DNA of 64,000 nucleotides. Source: Ashinkailepas kermadecensis (Eukaryota; Arthropoda; Thecostraca; Neolepadidae). The stretch is from contig JAOTOM010003940.1 in the NCBI GenBank assembly GCA_034440615.1, positions 1 to 64,000 of the forward strand, in the 5' to 3' direction. The position numbers and the translations under genes are program-made. Below the pieces are notes generated by a model. It made no database searches. It saw only the letters and a list, made by a program, of their open reading frames with translations, and had not been told where the DNA came from. Within the stretch, counting starts at the first letter, position 1; the number at the start of each line of letters is the position of its first letter. Below, one piece after another: positions 22,009-32,705 of this stretch.

Positions 22009-24134
22009 GCGGGCCATCAATGCTCCTGGACCTCATGCCATCGGCAATTATTTTTCACGGAATAGATGGGATTGCGCCGTTACCATAGTCATATTCACCG
22101 GGTTCACATCCATTCGTTAGTCATCCACAAATATTCGGTCATGGCAGCTTGCCCTGCGGCGACAAGTCCGTTTTACAAAATTGCGCGGCTGATGCGATGT
22201 GCGTATGCGGCGTTGCCACATTTTTCCATTTATAATTGCGGGATATTTATGCACATATCGATTTTATTGCTGCACTACCTCGATTACAGTTCCATTTTGA
22301 TGCAAATATTGAGTGGCTGCAAGTTTTCTCCCATTGTCCGGATTTCCTGCGTTAAAATCAATCTCCTCTTCATGTATTTGCGGAATTTTTCAGCATGCGA
22401 AACGACATTCCTTCTCAACAGACACTAATTGGAATATATGGTAGACAGAGGTCGGTATGCATGGTCCAGCCTTCGTGGTCTTATTCCGCCCCGTCTCGGG
22501 GAGGGGGCTTTTTACACTCTCGTCCTAAGGTATTTCCGCGATAGAAAAAAAAACAGCAGTGTGCCGTGCCGCGAAATTTTTAGTACCTTTTCCTTCATCT
22601 TTTCTTTTGCGTCTGATGTGGAAGTTTCAAGCCTGGTTATGTTAAATCATTCACCTTCTTAGGTCAAAGAGGACCACCTCCAAAAATGGTTCAGGATCGA
22701 TAACTTATCTGAATGGAAAGATATTGAAATGCAACTTGGTACGTAAATACAATTAGGCAATGCCTGCAAAGCGTATATCTCAGATTTACGTTTGATGTCA
22801 GGTTAATGAACTGAGGTCACGGCCGGTCTTGGACCAATTTTCTTTTTTATAATGTGCATGCTCTTCTCACCGGATTCTCCCCTTGGTATGCATGCAGATG
22901 CATGAGAAATTCTTTTCCCAAGTTGGTTGACCCCCTCGAGTGATCCGAGACCAGGTCGAGATAAAGTCTGTGAAGTGGGCAAAGCCTATTTTGACACTCC
23001 TGTTTTTTACGGTTCATTTCGAGCTTTCATGACCTACATAATAGCAAGCATGCATTGCATGATCCAAGTTACTCAATGGAACGAAAACTATGAATCATAG
23101 TCAAGGTCAGTCATTCTAGGTCATTATCTGATAACGATTTTCAGAATTTTGAGACTCGTACATGTGAAAATATATTGAAAGGAAGTTTTCCACGTGATTA
23201 CAATTCGACAGTGTTCAAAACACGTACCTATGTCTTGGATTTGTTTGAGGTCAGGTCATTGACCTAAGGTCACTGCCAATTTTGGCACGGGATGGACCAA
23301 TGTGACTATTATTGTGACATTCGCTGTGTAATGTCCTCTCAAATGGTGTATGATTTATCTCTGTCTTTACCATCATCTTGAGATATATGGAATGTGTTTA
23401 AAAATTCGATGTTCTTCTGAAAAACCGCCATTGCGAGCTTCAAAATTATTATTTAAGATGTCATTTTCGAGCACTACTCGTCTGGAGAGTTCCAATGATA
23501 CCTGGTTCGCGTTCATGTACCGCTTTGTTCGGAAGTTAGAGGGGGGATTTAACAACAACAATCCCTCCCCCAAAGAAGGCAAATTGAGGTCGGAGAGAAA
23601 GGCGGGTTAAACTATGTGAAGAAGCTTCGATGTTCTTCTTGACTGAATATATAAAATTACATGCCAATTATTGTGACTGTAAAGCTACAAAGCATCTCGC
23701 TGTTTTATGTACAGCTTACTTCAAAACTTGGCATTGATACTGCAATATTGCTTCGACTGTATCACAATTTTGGTTGGGTAAAACGTCCGTACAAGGGTGA
23801 GGTCTTTTGTTACTCGGTAGGTACGTACAACTTAATGTTGCATTCATTAAAGCAAAAACAAAACCATGCAATGTTCTTTAGCTACAATTTTCAAGCAACG
23901 TTTGTTTCAGCCTGCACTGTCCAGAATACGTCTGTTTCACCCTGAACTCTCCTGAATGCCTGCAGATGTTTCAGTGGATGAAGCATCTGCTGGAAGTGGT
24001 ATGAGGCGGTGAGGCGTGATAGTTTATCTGAGGCCGGATCGCTGTCCCGTCTGCTCCGCCCTGACAGGCATAATTGGCAGAATTCCAAACCAGAGTTGCT
24101 GGATGCGCGTCACACCCGTGCATGCTGCCCTCAG
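22009..24134 (+). other. Intron 9 remainder; no gene
   Basis: About 2.1 kb. Contains a possible dispersed repeat piece at 22478-22530 and several AGGTCA half-sites (about 22795-22825, 23100-23125, 23245-23285). No coding exon is supported between 21832 and 24134. Confidence 0.5.
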
Positions 24135-24304
24135 GTGGCGTACCCGCCGAACCACTACATTCGACGCGTGCCGCAGAGGAAGATCCACATATTCACGGCG
24201 TGCCAGGTGGTGCAGCTCGCCGTGCTCTGTGCCTTTGGATTCTCGCCGTGGTCCTACATGAAGACATTCTTTCCGGTGCTGCTGCTGCTGCTTCTGCCGG
24301 TCCG
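24135..24304 (+). CDS. SLC4A11-like: SLC4A11-like exon: last transmembrane helix region
   Basis: Starts [20 protein letters not shown], an SLC4-wide block (P..HY(I/V)R.VP..K.H.FT). It continues [20 protein letters not shown] and [13 protein letters not shown]. The acceptor is tgccctcag|GTG in phase 0; the donor GTCCG|gtgagt leaves phase 2. Confidence 0.97.
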
Positions 24305-24539
24305 GTGAGTACGCTGACGACAGCTGTGACGTCGGCCATAGTCCGCGCCATCACCGATCACCACCACAGCCGTCCATACCTATGTCGTTATCACGGGGAC
24401 GCCTCAACTATCGCTACCTTTTCGCCCAAGCTTTCGCCACAGTTTTACGTTTTCATCATAAATCCATTGGGACTGCACTAGATATAGCACCGGGAATGCA
24501 CCAGTGTTTTGGGGGCGATGTAATCACACTCGTTCACTC

Positions 24540-24930
24540 ACTCCACCCCCCCCCCTCCTCTCTCTCTCTCTCTTATCTCTTATCCATCCTCTCTTCTATC
24601 TTCTCTCTTCTCCCTCCTCTCTTCTCTCCTCTCCCTATTCTCTTCTCTCTCCCTCCTCTTCTCCTCTCTATTACTTCCCCACTCTTCCTTCCCCACTATC
24701 CCTCCCTCTCCCCACCCCACCCCACTCTTCCTTACTCTTCCCACTCTCCCTCACTCTTCCCAATCCACTCTCCCACCCTCCATCCCCTCTCTCTCTCTCT
24801 CTCTCCATCTCACCCACCACTCCCGCCCTCTCTCCCCGCCCTCCCTTCCTCCCCACTCTCCCTCTTCCACACTCACTTCCTCCCCACTCTCCCTCCCTCT
24901 CCACCACTCCTACATCTCTCTCTTTTGTGT
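24540..24930. repeat. Polypyrimidine (CT/CCCT-rich) tract
   Basis: About 390 bp of almost pure C/T with a few A, including CTCTCTCTCTCT runs and CCCACTCTTCCTTCC-type segments. It lies in intron 10 upstream of the last exon. A G13 run follows near 24983. The 221-codon ORF across it is an artefact. Confidence 0.95.
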
Positions 24931-25107
24931 TTCAAGTTTGATGGGAGCAAAATGCTACTCCTGCTAGTTCATTTCGGTTTAGGGGGGGGGGGGGACTGTC
25001 TGCGCGCATGTGCTGCTTTCTTTGGTAGCTTCTCGCTATGTTTTTGATGTTGAAATGGCAGCTCTTGGCGTTTTTATCGCAGTTTCACGGTGTATTCTCG
25101 TTTTCAG

Positions 25108-25171
25108 GCACCGTCTCATACCGAAACTCGTGGACGAGAAGTATCTGGCCGCAATGGATACCGAGCATTAA
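25108..25171 (+). CDS. SLC4A11-like: SLC4A11-like terminal exon with stop
   Basis: Encodes HRLIPKLVDEKYLAAMDTEH and the TAA at 25169-25171. The (L/I)P.L.(D/E)..YL..MD.EH ending matches the extreme C-terminus of SLC4A11. The acceptor is ctcgttttcag|G, completing Arg with the CG of the previous exon. Confidence 0.95.
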
Positions 25172-27199
25172 CAACAAGCTCTGGAATGGATGAAATCAAA
25201 TGTCATCATCCATGCATATGCAAGCTCAACTAGAAACCTTGTTGCCTTAGTTTCAGGATCGACAGAGCAGAACATTCGAATGTCTAAGCATCTTCGCCTA
25301 AGTGGAAGGCTTCAGGATGGAAGCTACAAAGCGTAGGAAACCATGTTGGCCAAGTTGACATTGGTGTTGCTGTTGGATTCTGTCTTAGGTCGCCGTAATT
25401 TATAGGCAAATACTGCATACCCGACTATTTCTCAACAGAAGACTTGGATTTATATTTTCCCACTCTGTTTTCTCTCCCGGGATGGCAGCAATACCCGCTG
25501 TAGTTGATCCATTCAGGGATTCGGCTTTGTGACGGCGATCGCGTCTCACATCCAGAGCATTCTCGTAGATAGCTCGGAACGGATTGTAGAAAGGGTGGTG
25601 CTGGCCAATGCCTCCTGCAGGGGCCTCGTTACTGATCAGCCCTCCCCCACTCACTGAGACTGAGCCACCTTGGGGCTGCCGTCACGGACGGAGCTTCCAT
25701 TAGACACCTTGTTGCTGACAAAGACTTGAGTAAGACACCGTCGCAGGAAGATTCTCTTATTGATCATCTGACTGGATTGAATAGTTCCGCTCTTAAATTT
25801 ACACTCCGCATAAGAGTGTTCTTGGAGAGGTACCCGACATGGGAACTTTTGCTGCAATGTGAATGTGGCAAGGTAGCTGTTTCAATGCTGGCTTGCTATC
25901 TTTTATAGTATTTTCCCTCTGAGGGGACCTACAGTATATTATAGAAGTAATTTTAGTGGTAATTATTTTAAGGCTATTTGTCTACGTCCATGGTGTCCTA
26001 CACTTTGTATTATAGCAATCATTAGAACACACATCCATTCCCACTAATACTAAAGCTGTATCATCGGCATATATTTAGCTATCCAGGACTGCTGCCTTAC
26101 GTTGCTAGTTGTTGAAGACTACTAACTTCCATCCCAAGCTGTCCAGAACTTCTGCTTACCCTCCTTACATCTCCATAACTATTGGCTTCTGTTCGTAGCT
26201 TCCCAGGCCCCGGAATTTGTCATGATTGTCTCCAGGACTTCTGGTTACCATCCGTAGCCCGCCAGGGCTTGCGGCTTCCAACTCCAGCTCTCCACGACGT
26301 CTGGCCTCGATTCTCAGCTTCCTCAGAGATCTCACTTCATGTCTAGCACTCTCGTAACTCCAACTGCTCAGTACAGAAGTGTCCGTGTGACGAATAGCAG
26401 ATTGTGGCGACATTCACTTTGTGAATGGTGCAATGTATCTGGCAAACGGACAAGGGGTGCGTTTCAAGGAGGAAATCGGGCACCGTACCTCGGCAGGGAA
26501 CTTGTGGATGGCCACAGCTGTGCGCTCGTAACAGCCTGTAAGGTCATGCACCTCGTTGCGCCTGACCTGCACGGAAGCGCAGAAATTTCAGAAACACGTG
26601 AATCATATTTCAATACTACGACACAGTACATTCAAATTTGGGATGCGTGCTAGATATTCGACAAAGGAGCCAGATTGTGGAAACAACGACTCCAAAGTCT
26701 GCATATGTGCATTGAAAAGTGACCAGCTTCAGCCGAAATGTCGGCTCATCTGTCGAATATGAGCTAGGTGTCTCAAACTTAGATGCACAATGTTGTCGAA
26801 TTAGTATGCGGAGCGCCCGTAAACCCAAATAACTAAACTGAATTAGCCTATGTAGCGCGTTACGCCACCGTCGTGTTTGACCGCTCGATTTGTCGCATGA
26901 AACCATTCAACCAACGCCAGTCTGAAATTTGACTGAAATTTGACCTGACCATTCTGACTGAAACCAACCGTGCAGTTTCCCAGCCCTGGGGCCTGGAGGC
27001 ATAGCGACATAGCCACATGACCGGCGAATGGCCCTTAGTCCGTGCTGAGTGAACTGGCTCTGGCTAAGTACCACTGTAAAGCCTTTTCTTTGGGGAAAAA
27101 TGCACGTACTTTATGAAACAATTAGCGGAGAGATGTGCTAAAAATCAAAGTGAAAGCCAGGACTAATTTTGAGTGATTGCATTGGGACGCAAAACGCGG
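25172..27199 (+). other. 3' UTR of the transporter, then intergenic sequence
   Basis: The first part should be the 3' UTR, but I see no clear AATAAA close to the stop, so its end is undefined. Short ORFs on both strands have no recognisable motif. A degenerate repeat occurs at 26075-26340 (listed separately). Nothing else is supported. Confidence 0.5.
26075..26340. repeat. Degenerate ~35-bp tandem repeat
   Basis: Repeated diverged copies of a motif around CTCCAGGACTTCTGGCTTCC + ATC.GTAGC, spaced roughly 33-38 bp. Identity is low, so the period is an estimate by eye. Confidence 0.6.
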
Positions 27200-27204
27200 T
27201 AACG

Positions 27205-27540
27205 AAAATATGTTAAACCTCAAGAGCGTAGCGGTCTGGCGGAGCCGGACCAGATTAGGTCGTTCCGATTAGTTTTTGTTTTATATATTGCAGACTCGCT
27301 CGGGCTTTGTTCTTGCTCGTGATCGGCACACATTGCTGTGAACGGCTGACGCAGACGTGATCTACATAAGATCACTGCTGCCCCATCGCGTCCATTGCGT
27401 ACACAGTTCACGTGAGGTTGTGAACGGTAGAATTGGCTGTGCAATGCAGTAAACTCTGTTTTCCCGGTGTGTTGACAATGGTGCAACCTGTGTAATGTTC
27501 AACAATAAACTGTAGTTTCGTGAACACCTTGATTTTATTG
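27205..27540 (+). mobile_element. Possible solo LTR (TATA and AATAAA in one ~330-bp block)
   Basis: A TATA-like TTTTATATATTGCAGA at about 27279 is followed some 225 bp later by AATAAA (27504-27509). A TTCGAGTTTGGACGACAGAC stretch a little downstream (from 27544) could be a decayed primer-binding/leader region. The spacing fits the U3-R-U5 layout of Gypsy-type LTRs, but no TG..CA termini, target duplication or internal coding region was found. It could instead be ordinary intergenic sequence. Confidence 0.3.
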
Positions 27541-27887
27541 TTGTTCGAGTTTGGACGACAGACTACTGGACCCAATAGGTATGATACCGGGCTGAGTCAG
27601 GACTGGGCTACTCCGCGCCAGCTCTCGCCGGCTGTCTGCATCGATCACTCGGCTCCATGACATCGCGTGGCAGTCCGTGCATACACAGAACAGGCTCGTT
27701 CGGCTTTATTTCCGGCGTGACATTTTGTGTTGTCCCCTCTGAACGTTGACATCCAGGTCACCATCCACTGTGAAGGAGAATCACGGTTGACCGTGTATAG
27801 TCGCATTAAACACATCGGGGCGCGAAATGGCGCGTATGCGACACGCTCATAATATGCTCATACTAATTAACCAATTGGAAATTACTT

Positions 27888-27911
27888 TCTTTCCCTCTCT
27901 CTCTCTTTCTT

Positions 27912-27950
<39 letters not shown>
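27888..27950. repeat. (CT)n microsatellite
   Basis: CT-rich run with a pure (CT)n core at about 27917-27948, immediately upstream of a TATA-like cluster. Confidence 0.9.
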
Positions 27951-27951
<1 letters not shown>

Positions 27952-27954
27952 GTT

Positions 27955-28045
27955 CCATATATCTATATATATATTAGCTATATAGACGCGTCTCGGTCGC
28001 TCGTCCAGCCTTTCCCTCGCCCTCTTTGGTGCCATTGTATATAGG
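27955..28045 (+). promoter_or_regulatory. Candidate core promoter for the 28448 ORF
   Basis: Contains ATATCTATATATATATTAGC (about 27959-27978) and a second TGTATATAGG near 28035, downstream of a (CT)n tract. Such tracts are common at arthropod promoters. A roughly 400-bp leader without a long ORF precedes the ATG at 28448. This is inferred from composition and position only. Confidence 0.35.
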
Positions 28046-28447
28046 GTGTGTGAAACTCAGAGAGTGTGCGAAATCAGAGAGTGAGTGAGTGAGAAGTGAA
28101 GCAGGAAAAGTGTAGTGTACCAGGAAAAAAAGAAGTGAGATATCGGCGAAGTGGCTGAACTACTTAGGGAAAATTCTTCTGGTTATTCCTGACGGAAATT
28201 GTGCAGTGATCGGACAGTGATTGCACAGCGATTGTATTTTCTTAACTGCGTGAGTGGAGAAGTGACAGCGCCTTCCTCCATATTGACTTTCCTTGCTTAA
28301 ATCATCAGCTACTGCCCGTGGTTAGTCTTCTTTCCGACACTGCAGCGGAGAAGGCTGACGGACTGACGCCTTGGTGCCGCTCGGAATTCCTGTGCCTCCA
28401 GCAATAGTATTCTTCATCGTCTATCTACAGCTCTACCAGTTTTCATC

Positions 28448-28783
28448 ATGCACACGGACATCATCAGGCTGCTGTTATCCATCGCCCTCGTTCAAATCTT
28501 AACCGCCTTCACGTCCCACGGTCACCCGGGCTCGCCACGGGCACGCAGCCGTCCCGTCCGTGACGTAATCACCGCCGCCGGGGCCGCCGCCTCCGGCAGT
28601 CACCAGCTGGTCCACCCCTTGGCCCACCCCTTGGCCAACCGGACGGAGTGGTGCGTCATCGTTATCGCAACGCCCAAGACAACACGCCGGGGCAGGCGCG
28701 GCGCCAGGGGCGGCAGAAGGCGCGGATCGCGGGGCGGAACAAGCCATGTGACCGCTCAACAGCATAAAGACATAAAGACATAA
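28448..28783 (+). CDS. Putative secreted protein, first exon (signal peptide + basic region)
   Basis: A 111-codon ORF. Residues 1-25 (MHTDIIRLLLSIALVQILTA and following) form a typical signal peptide. A segment with dibasic and Arg-rich stretches follows (RARSRPVRDV), then an N-R-T glycosylation sequon just before a single Cys (TEWCVIVIA). An Arg/Gly-rich tail (RRGRRGARGGRRRG) follows. The last ~10 codons run into the 8-bp microsatellite that ends a minus-strand LINE (from 28764), so the true C-terminus or splice donor is not visible. I found no strong donor. It may be the first exon of a secreted or cystine-rich factor, but no family is recognised and it may be non-coding. Confidence 0.45.
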   Translation: MHTDIIRLLLSIALVQILTAFTSHGHPGSPRARSRPVRDVITAAGAAASGSHQLVHPLAHPLANRTEWCVIVIATPKTTRRGRRGARGGRRRGSRGGTSHVTAQQHKDIKT

Positions 28784-28793
28784 AGACATAAAA
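28764..28793. repeat. 8-bp LINE tail microsatellite (CATAAAGA)n
   Basis: Nearly four copies of CATAAAGA on + (TCTTTATG on the coding strand of the LINE), marking the LINE 3' end. Confidence 0.92.
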
Positions 28794-28899
28794 GATCAGT
28801 GCAACTATGAGCCACAAGGGCCCTTCTTGGTTGCACTTGGTACACTGAACCAGTTGTCCACCAAATCTGTCGATCAACCCACCTGGAATACAGAAAAAC

Positions 28900-30429
28900 A
28901 AGCCCCCTATTCTTATAATGATTGTCTATACCGTTTTTAAAGATGTTCAGTGTGTTGCTACTGACAATTGTTCCTGGAAGCTGGTTCCAGTGTTCTACTA
29001 CCCTGTTGGTGAAGAAAGACTGTCTTAACCTTGTCCTGCTGTGATTAACTTTAATTTTGAATTGATGACCTCTAATTGCATCATTTCTGTTAAATTCAAA
29101 CATTTCCCTTAGATATCCCTGCTCCTGACCATGAACAAATTTAAAAACCTCGATGAGATCTCCTCTCAGCCTTCTATATCTAAGTGAAAACATATTCAAT
29201 TTCTTCAATCTTTCCTCATATGCCAGGTTGCCTATACCATTAACCATTTTTGTTGCCCTCTTTTGTACTCTCTCTAAAAGCCAACAATCTTTCTCATAAC
29301 TAGGGGACCAAGCTTGGACACAGTATTCCAAATGTGGCCTGACATATGCACAGTAAAGCTTCCTGATGACCTCCTCACTTTTGTATGACACATTCCTCTG
29401 TATCGCCCCAAGCATTCTTAGTGCCTTCTTCCTGGCTTCTTTGGTCTGTTCTGATGCCCCCAATTTTGTGTTCAAAATAACACCTAAGTCCTTCTCCTGC
29501 TCAGTCACAGATAGTACTTGGCCATCCATCAAGTATGGCGCCTTCATATGCTGCCTACCTACATGCATGACTTTGCACTTGTCAAAATTAAACTTCATTT
29601 GCCATTTTTCGGACCACTTCACAAGCTCGTCTAAGTCGTTCTGCAGCAAAACCTCCTCATTGTGCCCTGTTATTGCCCTAAAGATCTTCAAATCATCCGC
29701 AAATTTCAAAACCTTACTGCTCAGGCCACATTCAATGCTATTCACAAATATAATGAACAACAGTGGCCCCAGTACCGACCCCTGAGGGACTCCACTAAGA
29801 ACATTTTGCCATGATGACTTTGTACCATTAAGCATCACTCTCTGCTGTCTATCTGAAAGCCACAATTCAATCCATTTTAGGATGCTACCTGCAATGCCAT
29901 GGACCTGAAGCCGCATCATTAACCGTTTATGGGGTACCTTGTCAAAGGCCTTACTAAAGTCAAGATATGCTACATCAACCTGATTTCCCTGATCAAATTG
30001 TTCTGTAGCAAAATTTAAAAAGTCCAAGAGATTTGTGAGACGCGATCTCCCTTTTCTAAACCCATGCTGAGTATCTTGAATCAATCTGTTTCCTTCCAGA
30101 AAACTAACTATTCTATCTTTGATAATTGATTCGAGTACCTTGCAGACTAGGGATGTGAGGCTTACTGGCCTATAATTTTCAACTTTCCCTCTTTCTCCTT
30201 TCTTGAAAATAGGAACTACATTTGCCCTTTTCCAATCTGTTGGAATTTCATTTTGTGAAACTGATCTACAAAATATTATACTAAGTGGAATTGCCAGTTC
30301 CTTTTCAGCTTCCCGCAATACCCTAGCATAAATTCCATCAGGTCCTGCTGCCTTGTTTGGCTGTATTTGTTCTGATATAATTGAAAACAACATCACTATC
30401 AATGAAATCAACATTGTGTATCTGATCAC
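28900..30429 (-). pseudogene. Reverse transcriptase of CR1-like LINE
   Basis: A long ORF (557 codons including translated 3' sequence to 28756). RT blocks appear in order: NKAAGPDGI (finger), ENYRPVSLTSLVCKVLE, DTQHGFRKGRS, the catalytic AYLDFSKAFDKVPH, GVPQGSVLGPLLFIIFVNSI, the active-site FADDLKIF, and the C-terminal AYVRPHLEYCVQAWSP. The catalytic Asp residues are present. The element is nevertheless dead, because the upstream endonuclease and linker lie in other frames. Closely related to the fragment at 20,320-21,027. Confidence 0.92.
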
Positions 30430-30891
30430 CTGTCACTGAACTGTGGTTCACGGTTGGCAAATTTGTCACATCCTCCACTGTAAACACTGATTTAAACTGC
30501 TTGCTCAGCTCCTCAACCATCTCACCATCCTCACTCAATATAGTGCCATTTACTTCCAGTGGACCAATTGTGCTTGAAACTTTACTTAGCTTGTAGAAAC
30601 TAAAGAACTTTTTACTGTCCCCATTACAGTTCCTAGCCAAATCCAATTCTTTTGCCCGCCTTGCTGCTCTGGTTTTCTGCTTCACAGCATCTCTAGCTTT
30701 TGATACGACCTTAGATTTACGGCATTTGAAGCTTCCTTAAATACTCTAAATGCATCTTTCTTAGCCTTAATTGATCTCCTCAAATCTGGTGTAAGCCATG
30801 CTGGCTTTCCTACACTTCTTTTGCGCCTTTGCTTTTGGGGGACATGTCTAATCTGAATTTCCCTCAAGTAAGATTTGAACTTTTCCCACAT
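30338..30891 (-). pseudogene. LINE endonuclease-RT linker (two frames)
   Basis: Two overlapping minus-strand segments (30,891-30,682 and 30,685-30,338). The first holds KPAWLTPDLRRSIKAKKDAF and the second KKFFSFYKLSKVSSTIGPLE. These match the typical linker of CR1/L2-type LINEs (P.W....L....K.K....; K.FW.Y), so the two pieces were one frame before a shift near 30,683. Confidence 0.8.
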
Positions 30892-30915
30892 TTCACAGGC
30901 ATTTAAATCAAAAAA

Positions 30916-31310
30916 TTATTCTTCCCATTGTATGGCACTTAAAGCCTCTCTCATGGAGTCAAAGTCTGCCCTGTTAAAATTTGGAATCTTTGCCAAGTTA
31001 TCCTTGATTGTCCCTGCTATTTGTACCTTAAATCTCACTATGTTATGGTCACTTCTTCCCAGAGTTTCTCCTACAGTCAAGTCTTGAACTAAATCACTTA
31101 AATCTGAGAAGACATGGTCCAAGAATGAGCCCTGCCTGGTTGGTTCCATTACAAACTGGTGTAAGAACAAGTCCTCTTCAAGGCATTTCCTAAACAGTTT
31201 ACATGATGGGGAGCCAACACCAACATGTTCATATCCTTTTAGATTAAAGTCACCAAGAATAAGGCATTTCCTCTGAAAGTTTCTACTGATTTCAGCACAA
31301 AGGACAGCTC
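30916..31310 (-). pseudogene. LINE endonuclease, C-terminal fragment
   Basis: Minus-strand frame with VMEPTRQGSFLDHVFSDLSD, then GRSDHNIVRFKV. The (L/F)D.V(F/L)....D.V.D and SDH motifs are the last two blocks of an AP-type endonuclease; the His of SDH is the usual catalytic residue. Upstream catalytic blocks are missing. Confidence 0.82.
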
Positions 31311-31397
31311 CACCTGGGACTCATCAATGCACAATCCATAAAACCCAAGCTACTCGAACTACACAACGACCTTCATACTTACTCTCTAGACCTAGCT

Positions 31398-32705
31398 GTG
31401 GTGACTGAGACCTGGCTGCGCCCAAGCACCCCCACGCGTCTCATTAACTTCCCCGGTTACCAATTGAAACGCGCGGACCGGCCCGACTCCAGTGGTTACG
31501 GTGGGGTGGCGATTATCGCCAAGTCAGCACTAACTATTACCGTCTTGAAAATTTATACGCCTCCGAACTCTAGCTCCAAACTAGAATCACTCTGGGCCAA
31601 AGTCAAAGTGAAGAGCGGAAAGTATTTCATTCTAGCGGCAATCTATCGGCCACCTCGCAACACTCTTCCTGCTTTAAATGATGACTTCACTGAGCTCGAA
31701 AGACAGGTACAATTGGCGACACTGAACTTTACCGGCACTTTCTACCTCGCAGGTGATCTAAACTGTAACCTTCTCGACACGGCAAATAGCCCCAGCAAAA
31801 CACACCCGCTTGAATTCATCAGCAACTATTCACTTACCATGACAGTGCAGCGCCCTACATTCGCCACAGGCTCTCTATTGGATGTCATCCTAACAAACTC
31901 GCCCATTTCCGTCGGCAGAACCAGAGTGAGTTTCTGCCACTACAGCCCACATACATTTATCATATGTTCCATTAAAGTAAACAGGCCTGCCTCAGTTAAC
32001 ATCGTAATAAAGTCACGTTCTTACGGACGAGTAGATACCTCGGAACTGACTCTTGACCTTGGTGAGATCGACTGGCTACAGGTCACCGGGCGCATCTCAG
32101 TAACGGACAAATGGGACACCCTGCTGAAATTGCTGACACCTATTCTCGACGAGCACCTGCCCCTCAGAAACATCAAACTTAGGAACCCAACAGCACCATA
32201 TGTCAGCGAAGCTACCAAACAGCTCATGCAACGGCGAAATGTAGCTCTCCATTTGCAAGATAGAAGCACGTACAAAATACTTAACAGACAAGTTCGCTCA
32301 GCTATTAGAGCTGACTGTAGGGACGACATTAGCAGAAAGATATCACAGAAAGGCCCATCAGCTGCGTGGCGTGCTATTAAGCCCATTATCGACACCAAAA
32401 AAGGCTCTCATAGAGTTCAACCCCAGGTCCTACCTGAGCATCTAAATCAATACTTTGTTAGTGTCGGATCTAAGGTATCAGCAGAGGTCAAACGCCAGGC
32501 AAACATGTCTGAACACACACCTCTCAGTTGCCGGCTATCGCGCGTCTCTACCAGCTCCTATAAAGTATCACCCATATCCCTCGAACAGCTAACCAAAATT
32601 GTCATGGATATGAGGAGCACAAGTGCTTGCGGACCCGACGGGATCTGTATTAAGGTCATCAAATTTCTGTTCTTTTTATCGGAGAAGTGCTGCTCGACAT
32701 TATAA
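31398..32705 (+). pseudogene. LINE ORF2: endonuclease and RT start
   Basis: Starts VTETWLRPST (endonuclease T-E-T-W block). It continues GYGGVAIIAKS, ILAAIYRPP, FYLAGDLNCNL (catalytic GD.N) and LLDVILTNSPISVGRTRVSF. The expected final SDH is replaced by CHYSPHTF, so the endonuclease His block has diverged to SPH. The C-terminal end holds RSTSACGPDGICIKVIK, the first RT block. The frame then shifts. Confidence 0.85.

Larger units (their letters stand above)
1572..25171 (+). other. SLC4A11-like: SLC4A11-like transporter gene, 3' part (11 exons, 5' end outside window)
   Basis: Gene-level entry. Eleven exons (1572-1646, 2138-2273, 7921-8034, 9678-9884, 10787-10979, 17310-17416, 18212-18377, 19325-19498, 21636-21831, 24135-24304, 25108-25171) total 1602 nt. 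This gives 533 codons plus TAA with every junction phase compatible and every intron GT-AG. The protein matches the membrane domain of SLC4A11 (the outlying branch of the SLC4 bicarbonate-transporter family) throughout: GRGLVEDLRRR before TM1, [47 protein letters not shown], and a C-terminus ending KYLAAMDTEH. Human SLC4A11 is a plasma-membrane NH3-stimulated proton conductance of about 890 residues that does not carry bicarbonate. The same role is inferred here. The N-terminal cytoplasmic domain exons and the promoter lie left of the window. The family name is confident; the transported ion in this animal is not. Confidence 0.93.
28764..31320 (-). mobile_element. CR1-like LINE, minus strand, partial
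   Basis: Read on the minus strand: the C-terminal part of an AP-endonuclease domain (about 31,320-30,916), a basic linker (30,891-30,340), an RT domain (30,429-28,960) and a 3' end at an 8-bp (TCTTTATG)n repeat (28,764-28,793). Terminal 8-bp microsatellites are typical of CR1-type LINEs. The 5' end is truncated where the oppositely oriented LINE starts near 31,330. The frame is broken between the endonuclease, linker and RT pieces. Confidence 0.9.

Noticed and set aside
24382..25047. Ser/Leu/Pro-rich ORF of 221 codons
   Set aside because: It is a translation of the polypyrimidine tract inside intron 10.
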